Shown: positions 25,426-32,589 of the stretch, in pieces
How the letters are laid out: every line of letters begins with the position of its first letter
Numbering within the stretch: position 1 is the first letter of the stretch
Origin: Ornithinimicrobium cryptoxanthini
Lineage (GTDB): Bacteria > Actinomycetota > Actinomycetes > Actinomycetales > Dermatophilaceae
Assembly (NCBI RefSeq): GCF_023923205.1
Contig: NZ_CP099490.1
Span: 3,658,001-3,722,000 of the forward strand
Reading direction: 5' to 3'
DNA: 64,000 nucleotides
Position numbers and translations under genes: made by a program
Notes under the pieces: generated by a model
The model's input: the letters and a program-made list of their open reading frames with translations, nothing else
Told to the model about the DNA's origin: nothing
Databases searched by the model: none

Positions 25426-26177
25426 CAGCGCAGGTCCTGGTCGTCGACGAGGGCGAGGCTGACCGACAGGCCCTGTGCGCGGCCGTCGCCGCGCTCGGGC
25501 ACACCGTGCACGCGGTCGCCAGCGGTCAGCAGGCCCTCGCCCACCTGGCCAGGGCCTCCGGTGTCGACGTGGTGCTGCTGGACCTGGTGATGGCCGGACC
25601 GACCAGCTGCACCGACGTGCTCATGGCGATCAAGTCGGACCCACGCCTGCAGCACCTGCCGGTCATCGTCGTCTCCACGGCCGAGCACGACGACGAGATC
25701 GCCCGGTCGATCGAGCTGGGCGCCAGCGACCACCTTGGCAAGCCGGTGCGGGCACCGCTGCTCGCGGCACGCATCGATGCGGGTCTGGCCCAGAAGCGGC
25801 TGCGCGACACCGAGCTCGACCACCTGCGCCAGGTCGACGGGGTGATCGACGCTGCCGAGTCGATCCAGGCGGGTGACTATGACGTCAGCTCCCTGGAGCC
25901 GATCGCCCAGCGTGCCGACCGGCTGGGCACCCTCGCCAGAGTCGTCGTCCAGATGGCCGGCGAGGTCCAGGCGCGGGAGAGCGAGCTGCGGCGGCAGGTG
26001 ACCGACCTGCGCATCGAGATCGACCGCTCGCAGCTGCACCGCCGCGTCAGCGAGGTGACCGACAGCGAGCACTACCGGCGTCTCGCCGAGCAGGCGGGTG
26101 AGCTGCGTTCACTCATCCGTGGCAGCGGCGAGGCGTCCGCAGACGGGGGCTCACGCCCGGGTTCGGCGCCCGACTGA
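25422..26177 (+). CDS. Receiver-domain protein with C-terminal coiled coil
   Basis: 251 aa from ATG 25422, overlapping the permease stop. Receiver domain about 1-125: acidic DEGE at 9-12, phospho-acceptor Asp54 (VVLLDLVM), Ser/Thr 85-86 and Lys107 (GKPVRAP). There is no DNA-binding output. Residues ~175-235 form a coiled coil with ELRRQVTDLRIEIDRSQ and VSEVTDSEHYRRLAEQAGELR. A similar ELR...LRIEID...EITxSxYF block occurs, as I recall, in proteins encoded next to MinD-like ATPases in cyanobacteria and Chloroflexota. It likely signals by protein contact, possibly with the MinD-like ATPase. No histidine kinase is nearby. Confidence 0.85.
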   Translation: MTAQVLVVDEGEADRQALCAAVAALGHTVHAVASGQQALAHLARASGVDVVLLDLVMAGPTSCTDVLMAIKSDPRLQHLPVIVVSTAEHDDEIARSIELGASDHLGKPVRAPLLAARIDAGLAQKRLRDTELDHLRQVDGVIDAAESIQAGDYDVSSLEPIAQRADRLGTLARVVVQMAGEVQARESELRRQVTDLRIEIDRSQLHRRVSEVTDSEHYRRLAEQAGELRSLIRGSGEASADGGSRPGSAPD

Positions 26178-26189
26178 GTCGGTGCCAGG

Positions 26190-26642
26190 ATGAGCGCCAT
26201 GCAGATCCGCAACGAGCACTTCGGCGAGGTCGTGCGCGCCTCCTTCGCCCGGCAGCTCTTCATGGAGCACCTGGGCGCCGAGCTGACCTCGGTGGAACCG
26301 GGCGCCGTGCAGATCGAGGTGCCGAACCGGTCGGCCCTGACCCAGCAGCACGGCTTCTTCCACGCCGGCGTGACGACGTCGATCGCGGACAGCGCCTGTG
26401 GCTATGCGGCGCTGACGCTGATGCCCGCGGGCTCGGAGGTGCTGTCTGTGGAGTTCAAGATCAACCTGATGGCGCCCGGACGCGGCGAGCGCCTCGTCGC
26501 CCGCTCGACGGTGGTGCGCTCCGGCCGCACCATCACGGTCTGCCAGGGGGATGTGTATGCCGTGGCACCCGACGGCGCGGAGTCGCACTGCGCCACGATG
26601 GTCGCCACGATGATGCGCGTCGAGGCACCCAGCCCGGACTGA
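26190..26642 (+). CDS. PaaI-family hotdog thioesterase
   Basis: 150 aa. A single hotdog domain shows the PaaI block QQHGFFHAGVTTSIADSACGYAAL (helix and conserved HG...H.G..ADSA) and EFKINLMAPGRGERLVARSTVVRSGRT. The family hydrolyses aryl- or acyl-CoA thioesters as a tetramer. It follows the receiver gene by 12 bp on the same strand, so it may be co-transcribed with the MinD/permease operon, but nothing else ties it to that system. ATG at 26202 (MQIRN) is an alternative start. Confidence 0.9.
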   Translation: MSAMQIRNEHFGEVVRASFARQLFMEHLGAELTSVEPGAVQIEVPNRSALTQQHGFFHAGVTTSIADSACGYAALTLMPAGSEVLSVEFKINLMAPGRGERLVARSTVVRSGRTITVCQGDVYAVAPDGAESHCATMVATMMRVEAPSPD

Positions 26643-26665
26643 GCCGGGGGTCAACGCCGGTCAGC

Positions 26666-27493
26666 TCAGAGCGTCACCTCGCCACTGATCAGCACCTGGG
26701 CCGCGCCGCCGACCCACACCTGCCCGTCCTCGGCGCGCAGGTCGACGTGGCCGGCGCGACCGAGCGCGGTGCCCTGCCGGACCGTGAAGACCTCCGGCGC
26801 GAGCCCCGCACCGATCAGCCAGACACCGAAGCCCGCGTTGAGACTGCCGGTCACCGGGTCCTCGTTGACACCCAGGCCGGGGACGAACGCCCGCACCTCA
26901 TAGTCAGCCGGTCCTCCTGGCGCATGCGCACCGATCACCCCCACATCCAGATCTCCGAGAGCCGCGAAGTCCGGCCGCAGGTCGAGCACCTCCTCGGCGG
27001 AGTCGAGCACCACTCCGACCCAGCCGGGACCGTTGTCGATCCACTGCGTGTGCCGGACCTGGTCGGGGCTGATCCTCAGCGCGGTGACGAGCTGGTCGAA
27101 CACGTCCCGCTCCACCTCACCCGAGCGCAGGAAGCCTGGCGCGGCAAAGGCCAACTGCTCCTCGTCATACCGGACCCGGATCAGGCCCGCACCGCACTCC
27201 TGGGCCACCTCGCCCTCGGTCGCGGGCTGCCCACCTGCGGCGAGCCAGGCCCGCGCGCTCCCGAGCGTGGGGTGACCGGCAAACGGGAGCTCCTCGCTGA
27301 CGGTGAAGATCCGCACCCGGTAGTCGGCTCCTGGCTGTGTCGGCGGCAGCAGGAAGGTGGTCTCCGACAGGTTGGTCCAGTTCGCGAACCGGGCGAGCTC
27401 GTCGTCGGACAGACCCTCGGCGTCGTGGACCACGGCCAGCGGGTTGCCGCGGCAGGGCTCGTGGGCAAAGACGTCCACCTGTGAGAAGCGCAT
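26666..27493 (-). CDS. PhzF-family isomerase
   Basis: 275 aa from the ATG at 27491-27493 (MRFSQVDVFA). It is the usual length for the PhzF/diaminopimelate epimerase-like fold. CRGNPLAVV (14-22), Glu44 in NLSETTFLLPP as the likely catalytic acid-base, RIFTVSEELPFAGHPTLGSA and GVNEDPVTGSLNAGFG in the second half are all family hallmarks. Family members isomerise small cyclic acids, and most, like this one, lack a known substrate. Convergent with the thioesterase gene and divergent from the coiled-coil gene at 27583. Confidence 0.92.
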   Translation of the reverse strand: MRFSQVDVFAHEPCRGNPLAVVHDAEGLSDDELARFANWTNLSETTFLLPPTQPGADYRVRIFTVSEELPFAGHPTLGSARAWLAAGGQPATEGEVAQECGAGLIRVRYDEEQLAFAAPGFLRSGEVERDVFDQLVTALRISPDQVRHTQWIDNGPGWVGVVLDSAEEVLDLRPDFAALGDLDVGVIGAHAPGGPADYEVRAFVPGLGVNEDPVTGSLNAGFGVWLIGAGLAPEVFTVRQGTALGRAGHVDLRAEDGQVWVGGAAQVLISGEVTL

Positions 27494-27582
27494 GCGGTCA
27501 GTCTGCCCGGCGACGTGGCGTCCGGCGATCCGCGCGGGTGAGAGAGTGGGGGCAATGAACGTGCTGGGTGAGGTGGATGACG

Positions 27583-28122
27583 ATGGCTGAGCAGGACCGG
27601 ACGAGCGGGGGCGCGGGCGGTGAGGGCTTGGCGACCGGCGAGGCGGAGCAGCTGGTCTATGCGCTGGAGACACGCTTTGCGGCCCCTCTCGAGGCCGCAG
27701 CCGCGGCGGTGCGCGAGGCGGAGCGGGAGCTCACCGAGGCGCAGGAGCAGCTGGCGCAGGCGCAGCAGACCGCGACCGACGAGCGCTACACCTCCGACCC
27801 GCTGGTCTTCATGAGGGCCTCGGTCAGCGAGGAGGTGGAGGCGCTCGAGCGCAAGACGAACCCCAAGAAGCTGCGCACCTCCTATCGGTTCCTGCTCGAC
27901 CGTGCGGTGGAGCTGGCCGCCGGCGAGGTGCAGGGGCTGCACGACGACCTGGCGGCCGCACGGCGGGAGCGCGAGAGCGGGCTCGAGGCGAGCGTGGCTG
28001 CCGAGCAGCGGGCCGTCGCGGGGCTCGAGGCGGCACAGGTGATGCACGAGCGGGTGCTGGCGGCGGAGCGCTCCGCCCGGCAGGGGCTCAGTCTGCTGGT
28101 CGACAAGCTCACGGTGGGCTGA
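27583..28122 (+). CDS. Hypothetical coiled-coil protein
   Basis: 179 aa from ATG 27583 (MAEQDRTSGG), 8 bp after a GTGAGG ribosome-site-like run. In-frame starts at 27568 and 27577 are possible. Apart from a Gly-rich start it is almost wholly helical, with long Ala/Glu/Arg heptads (AAAVREAERELTEAQEQLAQAQQ; LAAARRERESGLEASVAAEQRAVAGLEAAQ) broken by a central segment with RYTSDPLVFMRASVSEEVEALERKTNPKKLRTSYRFLLDRAVE. No known family recognised and no signal peptide. It precedes an ArsR regulator but the operator at 28141 starts a new transcript. Confidence 0.7.
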   Translation: MAEQDRTSGGAGGEGLATGEAEQLVYALETRFAAPLEAAAAAVREAERELTEAQEQLAQAQQTATDERYTSDPLVFMRASVSEEVEALERKTNPKKLRTSYRFLLDRAVELAAGEVQGLHDDLAAARRERESGLEASVAAEQRAVAGLEAAQVMHERVLAAERSARQGLSLLVDKLTVG

Positions 28123-28136
28123 GACCGCCAGGTCTC

Positions 28137-28170
28137 TTGACAGATAGGTAACTGACTGGTTACCTATCTG
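28137..28170 (+). promoter_or_regulatory. Promoter and perfect dyad operator of the arsR-SRPBCC operon
   Basis: A consensus -35 TTGACA is at 28137-28142. Overlapping it, CAGATAGGTAAC (28141-28152) and GTTACCTATCTG (28159-28170) form perfect 12-bp arms with a 6-bp spacer. The ATG of the regulator is at 28172, immediately after the dyad, so binding would cover promoter and start, as expected for autorepression. No Shine-Dalgarno site can fit, which suggests a leaderless mRNA. Confidence 0.8.
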
Positions 28171-28171
28171 C

Positions 28172-28573
28172 ATGAACATTTTCGCGGCGATCGCGGACCC
28201 GGTGCGCCGCAGCCTCCTGGAGCAGCTGGCGCGCGAGGGGCCCACCCGCGTGGTCGACCTGACGAGAGGTCGGGGCATCTCCCGGCCGGCCGTCAGCCGC
28301 CACCTGCGGGTCCTCGGTGACGCCGGGCTGGTGCGGGCGATCGACCATGGCCGGGAGCGGCACTTCGAGCTGGTCACTGACGCACTGGCCGAGGTCAGCA
28401 ACTGGACGGCCACCCTGACCGCCAAGTCAGCATCGGCACCCCAGCCTCCCGTCGCCGGGCACCACCTTGATGCCCTCGGGCTTGAGGTGCGCCGCACGGT
28501 CCGTGAGCGGGGCACCCAACCCGGCACCCGGCATACCGCAGCATCCAGCACCGCGACAGGAGAGATCGCATGA
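28172..28573 (+). CDS. ArsR-family winged-helix repressor
   Basis: 133 aa. The compact winged helix is FAAIADPVRRSLLEQLAREGPTRVVDL, then ISRPAVSRHLRVLGDAGLVRAIDHGRERHFEL. The subgroup is the one paired with SRPBCC (AHSA1) genes, and no metal-binding cysteines are present. The C-terminal ~50 residues are low-complexity. The stop overlaps the start of the SRPBCC gene (ATGA at 28570), and a perfect dyad covers its own start, so autoregulation is very likely. Confidence 0.92.
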   Translation: MNIFAAIADPVRRSLLEQLAREGPTRVVDLTRGRGISRPAVSRHLRVLGDAGLVRAIDHGRERHFELVTDALAEVSNWTATLTAKSASAPQPPVAGHHLDALGLEVRRTVRERGTQPGTRHTAASSTATGEIA

Positions 28574-29076
28574 TCACCGGACGACCCGAGCAGCGCGACG
28601 GCCAGGACCACCTCGTCCTCGACCGCACCTTTGCGGCCCCCATCGAGGACGTGTGGGCGGCACTCACCGAGTCGGAGCGCCTGGGGCGGTGGTTCTGCAC
28701 CTGGACCGGCGACCCGGAGACGGGCCGGGTGGAGGTCACCTGGGCCTTCGAGGACGACGCGCCGGTGGAGACCTATGTCATCGAGGAGTGCGCGGCCCCG
28801 CACCACCTGCGGGTGCGCAACCTGCACGACGACGCCGGTCAGGTGTGGATCCTCGACGCCCGGCTCCGCGAGGAGGGCGACCGGACCGTGCTGACCTTCG
28901 CGCAGGCGCTCACGGGAGACCACCCCGTCTCCGACGTCGGCCCTGGCTGGGAGTTCTATCTCGACCGGCTCGTCGACAGTGTGCGCACCGGGCAGGTCAG
29001 CTCGCTGGAGTGGAGTGGCTACGAGGCGATGAGTGCCGAGTATGCCGCGGCGTTCGGCGGAGCTGCGAAGGCCTAG
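28570..29076 (+). CDS. SRPBCC (AHSA1/START-like) domain protein
   Basis: 168 aa. The hydrophobic-ligand-binding helix-grip fold is recognised from LVLDRTFAAPIEDVWAALTESERLGRWFCTWTGDP and a C-terminal helix GPGWEFYLDRLVDSVRTG. Proteins of this type are regularly encoded downstream of an ArsR-type repressor and bind unknown small molecules. Translationally coupled to that repressor here. Confidence 0.9.
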   Translation: MITGRPEQRDGQDHLVLDRTFAAPIEDVWAALTESERLGRWFCTWTGDPETGRVEVTWAFEDDAPVETYVIEECAAPHHLRVRNLHDDAGQVWILDARLREEGDRTVLTFAQALTGDHPVSDVGPGWEFYLDRLVDSVRTGQVSSLEWSGYEAMSAEYAAAFGGAAKA

Positions 29077-29196
29077 CCCGACCGCGCTCACCGACGCTGC
29101 GGTCGTTGCCTAGCCGCCCTGGGAACCGGGCCGAGCCCTTCACCGGACCGGTCGATCCTTGCGCCACGGTCGGTAGGCACCAGTAGGGTCCCTGGC

Positions 29197-29904
29197 ATGG
29201 ATATGTTGACCGGCACACAGATCACCGAGGCCAGGCTGGCCGACTGGCGCAAGCTGGCACAGGGGCTCCATTCCCGCTATCTGGTCGACGACTTCGGTGC
29301 CGCCGCACGGTTCGTGACCGCGGTCGGTGAGGCTGGCGACGAGCTCGGACACCACCCGCGCGTGTCGATCGGCCAGGGCCATGTCGACCTCAAACTGGTC
29401 AGTGACGATGCCGTCTATCGCGAAGATGAGACCACCGAGCACGTCGTCGAGTGGGTGACGCAGCAGGACCTCGACCTCGCACGGGCGATCACGCAGGTCG
29501 CCGCCGAGCACCAGCTCGCCGCCGACCCGACCTCGGTCGGTGTCGTCGAGCTCGGCCTGGACACGGCGCGGTCCGCGACGATCGCTCCCGTGTGGGCCGC
29601 CCTGCTGACCGGCAACGCTGACGCGCAGGGCCACGGGTCGCCGAGCGACGAGATCCGGGATGCCACGGGACGGGTGCCCAACCTCTGGTTCGGTGATGCC
29701 GCTGAGGACGGGGCGCAGGGGCAGCGCTTCCACCTTGAGGTCTATGTGGCGCACGATGTGGCCGAGCAGCGGATCGCCGCTGCCGTGGCCGCTGGTGGCA
29801 CCGTCGTCGACGACAGCGAGGCACCCTTCCTCACGGTGATCGCCGACCAGGACGGCAACAAGGGCGTCGTGTGCGTCGCCGAGTCCCCTGCGACCGACGC
29901 CTGA
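29197..29904 (+). CDS. Fusion of pterin-4a-carbinolamine dehydratase-like and VOC domains
   Basis: 235 aa. Residues ~5-100 resemble a pterin dehydratase (PCD/DCoH) fold: FVTAVGEAGDELGHHPRVSI with the HHP motif, then VDLKLVSDDAVYREDETTEHVVEWVT. Residues ~110-230 form a VOC/glyoxalase-like half (VGVVELGLDT, FHLEVYVAHDVAEQRIAAAVAAGG, VIADQDGNKGVVC). Such PCD-VOC fusions occur in actinobacteria with no assigned substrate. A shortened copy of this gene lies at 35015-35323. Confidence 0.8.
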   Translation: MDMLTGTQITEARLADWRKLAQGLHSRYLVDDFGAAARFVTAVGEAGDELGHHPRVSIGQGHVDLKLVSDDAVYREDETTEHVVEWVTQQDLDLARAITQVAAEHQLAADPTSVGVVELGLDTARSATIAPVWAALLTGNADAQGHGSPSDEIRDATGRVPNLWFGDAAEDGAQGQRFHLEVYVAHDVAEQRIAAAVAAGGTVVDDSEAPFLTVIADQDGNKGVVCVAESPATDA

Positions 29905-29972
29905 ACAGGGCTGGCTCGTGGCGGTTGACAGCCGGCGAGGGCGGGTTGCAGGCCTCCGACGTGCCCGGCTGA

Positions 29973-30620
29973 TCAGCCAGGAGTCGAGTTTTCCCAGGTG
30001 TTCCAGAACGTGATGTCCTCGATCGGTCCGCGAGCGGCGGGTCTGAAATCGGTGCCCTTGGTGTAGGCGACCGGCAGCATCGCGGCCTGGGTGAACCCGT
30101 CCGGGATGCCTAGCAGCTCAGCCGTTTCGGCCGCGTGCGCGAGGTGGAACGTCGTCCACACCGATCCGAGCCCGCGAGACCGCAACGCGAGCGAGAAGCT
30201 CCAGATGGCCGGGTGGATCGACCCGAAGAATCCGGCGGCCTGCTCGACGTTCGCCGGCTTTCCGGCGATGCACGGGATGACGAGTGCGGGCACTTTCTCG
30301 ATCACGTCAACCAGGTAGCGCGCTGAGCTGCGCACCCGACCGGTCTGCGCGTCTGCCTCTTCGGCTCCCTTGGCGGCCATGTACTTCTCACCGACCGACT
30401 TGTAGAACTCGCCGAGCTTCGCGCGCTTGGCTTCGTCGGTGACCACCATCCAGCGCCACCCCTGGGAGTTGCTCCCTGTCGGGGCCTGGACGGCCAGTCG
30501 CAGACACTCCAGGATGATCTCGGGCTCGACCGGGCGGTCGAGATCGAGCCGTTTGCGCACCGCGCGGGTCGTGCTCAGCAACCAGTCGGCCGCCTGCTTC
30601 TGTTCATCAGCAATCGTCAT
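29973..30620 (-). CDS. Nitroreductase-family FMN oxidoreductase
   Basis: 215 aa. The nitroreductase fold is seen from TTRAVRKRLDLDRPVEPEIILECLRLAVQAPTGSNSQGWRWMVVTD (FMN phosphate-binding Arg and the Pro-x-Gly-x-Asn-Ser region) and LRSRGLGSVWTTFHLAHAAETAELLGIP near the end. These dimeric enzymes reduce nitro compounds, quinones or related substrates with NAD(P)H. It stands alone; the 108 bp to the next leftward gene hold nothing notable. Confidence 0.92.
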   Translation of the reverse strand: MTIADEQKQAADWLLSTTRAVRKRLDLDRPVEPEIILECLRLAVQAPTGSNSQGWRWMVVTDEAKRAKLGEFYKSVGEKYMAAKGAEEADAQTGRVRSSARYLVDVIEKVPALVIPCIAGKPANVEQAAGFFGSIHPAIWSFSLALRSRGLGSVWTTFHLAHAAETAELLGIPDGFTQAAMLPVAYTKGTDFRPAARGPIEDITFWNTWENSTPG

Positions 30621-30728
30621 GCGCCGAACCTAGCCCGTCGGTGGCATCAGGTGATGAGCGGCCAGGTGCCGCCGGTGCGCTCCTCAAACGTGCTGCGCAG
30701 TGCGGCGCCATAGCTCGTCCATGGTTCC

Positions 30729-31382
30729 CTAGATCTGCGGTCCTGCGTCGAGGCGCTCGCGCAGTATCGCTACCCCGGGACCGTCCAGGCGATCGAGGTA
30801 TGCCGTGCGTCCGGACATCGTCATCACGAGCGCGAGCGTGGGTCCGGTCACGACCGCTCCGGCGCCGGACTCGAAGTCACCGTCGGTGGCTCGCAGCGCC
30901 AGCCCACGGACCGTGGACCTGCTCGGGACTGCGAAGTCCCGGGAGGAGAAGAACTCGGCGACGGCCGTCAGGGCGAGCAGGTCGGGCTCGTGGTCGATGC
31001 CTAGCGGCACCCGGATGTCCTGGCCGTGGACCAGCACCTCGCCCAGGAAGGCGGCGATGTCACCGGTCGGCGCGATCGTGCTGCCGACGACCTCCTCGAA
31101 GCGGGCGAGGGTCTTAGCCGGGGAGGCTCCGAGGTGCTCGCGCAGCCGCCGGTCGTTGTGGACCGCGGGACGGAAGCCGGCGGCGACGATGCTGCGGATC
31201 CACCGCACACGCCCGACACTGGCGGCGGCGGTGAGGTGGGCGACGACGTGCTCGACGTCCCACTGGGGGCAGAGCGAGGTCGTGCGCCACTGATCGTCGC
31301 TGAGGACACTCAGGTCCGCCACCAGGTCGGCTCGAGCGCCGTGAGTCATGGTCCACAGCGTGTCGGTGGTCGGTGAGGTCAT
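30729..31382 (-). CDS. Mycothiol-dependent maleylpyruvate isomerase-family protein (MDMPI/DinB-like), copy 1
   Basis: 217 aa. Four-helix DinB-like bundle: LVADLSVLSDDQWRTTSLCPQWDVEHVVAHLTAAASV carries the first metal His and LVHGQDIRVPLGI carries the second His and an acidic residue. A C-terminal SCP2-like half follows. Members bind a metal and often mycothiol. Its start overlaps the stop of a paralogue upstream (ATGA at 31382), so the two form a coupled tandem pair. Substrate unknown. Confidence 0.88.
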   Translation of the reverse strand: MTSPTTDTLWTMTHGARADLVADLSVLSDDQWRTTSLCPQWDVEHVVAHLTAAASVGRVRWIRSIVAAGFRPAVHNDRRLREHLGASPAKTLARFEEVVGSTIAPTGDIAAFLGEVLVHGQDIRVPLGIDHEPDLLALTAVAEFFSSRDFAVPSRSTVRGLALRATDGDFESGAGAVVTGPTLALVMTMSGRTAYLDRLDGPGVAILRERLDAGPQI

Positions 31383-32047
31383 CAGGCGTCCTCGGTCGAG
31401 GGATGGGTTGGCGGTCCGGCCTGGCGCAGCTGGTCCGCGCCGGGCCCGGTCAGCCGGGCCGGGTCGACCGCGCGGCCGGAGATCGCCAGGAGCAGGTCCA
31501 CGGTCGTGCCGTGCACCTCAAGGCCCGCGCCGTGGGCGGTGCCGGCGTCCGGATCGACCAGCCGCAGTCCGCGAGCCCGCTCGCGACCACCGCCGAACCC
31601 GACCGGGGTGCGGAGCTGGTAGGCCAGGGCACGCACGGCGGCTGCGTGCGGGTAGGACCGCTCGATCCCGAGTGGCCGGCGGATGTCCTCGCCATGCACG
31701 ATCGACTCGACCAGCCTGGTGTCGAGGTTCGCCGGCGGTGTCCTGGTCAGATCCGCGACCTGACGCAGTCTGGTCACCGTCTCTGTCGGGTCAGCTGCCT
31801 TCACCCGGGCGATGCCGCGCTCGTTGGCCCGGTCGAAGTCCAGCCGCGCAGCGATCAGGTCCCGCACGAAGGAGAGCCGTCCGGTCCGCGCCGTGTCGAC
31901 CAGGTGCGCCAGGACGTCGTGGATGGTCCAGCCGGGGCACAGCGACGAACTGGCCCACTGCTCGGGGCTCAGCCCCTCGAGGTCGTCAGCCAACCGCCTG
32001 CGGTCCGCGTGCACGACGGACCAGACCTGCTCGGCTGACGCTCGCAT
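31382..32047 (-). CDS. Mycothiol-dependent maleylpyruvate isomerase-family protein (MDMPI/DinB-like), copy 2
   Basis: 221 aa from the ATG at 32045-32047, set by a GGAGGGG ribosome site just upstream; a longer in-frame start at 32089 lacks one. Same architecture as the following gene: WTIHDVLAHLVDTARTGRLSFVRDLI and VESIVHGEDIRRPLGIE hold the predicted metal ligands, with an SCP2-like C-terminus (GLEVHGTTVDLLLAISGR). The two paralogues share position-for-position motifs but are clearly diverged, so the duplication is old. They may form a heteromer. Confidence 0.88.
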   Translation of the reverse strand: MRASAEQVWSVVHADRRRLADDLEGLSPEQWASSSLCPGWTIHDVLAHLVDTARTGRLSFVRDLIAARLDFDRANERGIARVKAADPTETVTRLRQVADLTRTPPANLDTRLVESIVHGEDIRRPLGIERSYPHAAAVRALAYQLRTPVGFGGGRERARGLRLVDPDAGTAHGAGLEVHGTTVDLLLAISGRAVDPARLTGPGADQLRQAGPPTHPSTEDA

Positions 32048-32097
32048 GTGGTTCCCCTCCGTGACACCAACGTGATCCTGGACCATCACGACCTAAC

Positions 32098-32589
32098 CTA
32101 GAGGCTCCTTGAGAGCGATAGCCCGATCCCCACGAGCACGCTGAGGATGAGGAAGGCGACAAACAGCAGGTATGCCGTGGCGACCAGACGCTGCTCCTGC
32201 CGGAAGGTGCGCACCGAGGCGGCCCACGACGCCAGCGCCCCCACGAGCAGCACGCTGCCGGCCACGACGAGCCAGACCTGGTCGAGGACGGTGCCGGTGA
32301 GGACGGCCAGGCTGCCGACATTCCAGGCCGAAAGCTCGAGCAGGAGCCGTGGCCGAGGTGCGGTCTCGACGGCAGGCAGCCAGGCGCGTCCCGCACCAAA
32401 GACCGCCTGCGCGACCCCGACCACGAGGACCAGATAGGCCGCGGCCCAGGAGCCGTGCTGCAGATCCAGGGGCCCGGTGACCGCGGCCACCAGTCCACCG
32501 GCGATCACACCGAGGAGCGCGATGACCACAAAGGGACGCGCCACCCGCCAGCGCGCGCGGGAGATCACCAGGTCGCCGGAGCCGTTCAC
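32098..32589 (-). CDS. Four-helix integral membrane protein, unknown
   Basis: 163 aa from GTG 32587-32589, which overlaps the amidase stop (GTGA) and so is the coupled start. Four or five membrane helices are visible (FVVIALLGVIAGGLVAAV, AAAYLVLVVGVAQAVFG, VGSLAVLTGTVLDQVWLVVAGSVLLVG, LVATAYLLFVAFLILSVLVGIG). No charged pore residues or family motif is recognised. It is downstream of the amidase in the same transcript; no functional link is implied. Confidence 0.75.
   Translation of the reverse strand: MNGSGDLVISRARWRVARPFVVIALLGVIAGGLVAAVTGPLDLQHGSWAAAYLVLVVGVAQAVFGAGRAWLPAVETAPRPRLLLELSAWNVGSLAVLTGTVLDQVWLVVAGSVLLVGALASWAASVRTFRQEQRLVATAYLLFVAFLILSVLVGIGLSLSRSL

Noticed and set aside
32098..32498. 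Alternative minus-strand frame (31986-32498) over the small membrane protein
   Set aside because: Arg/Ser/Pro-rich shadow; the chosen frame has clean membrane helices and GTGA coupling to the amidase.
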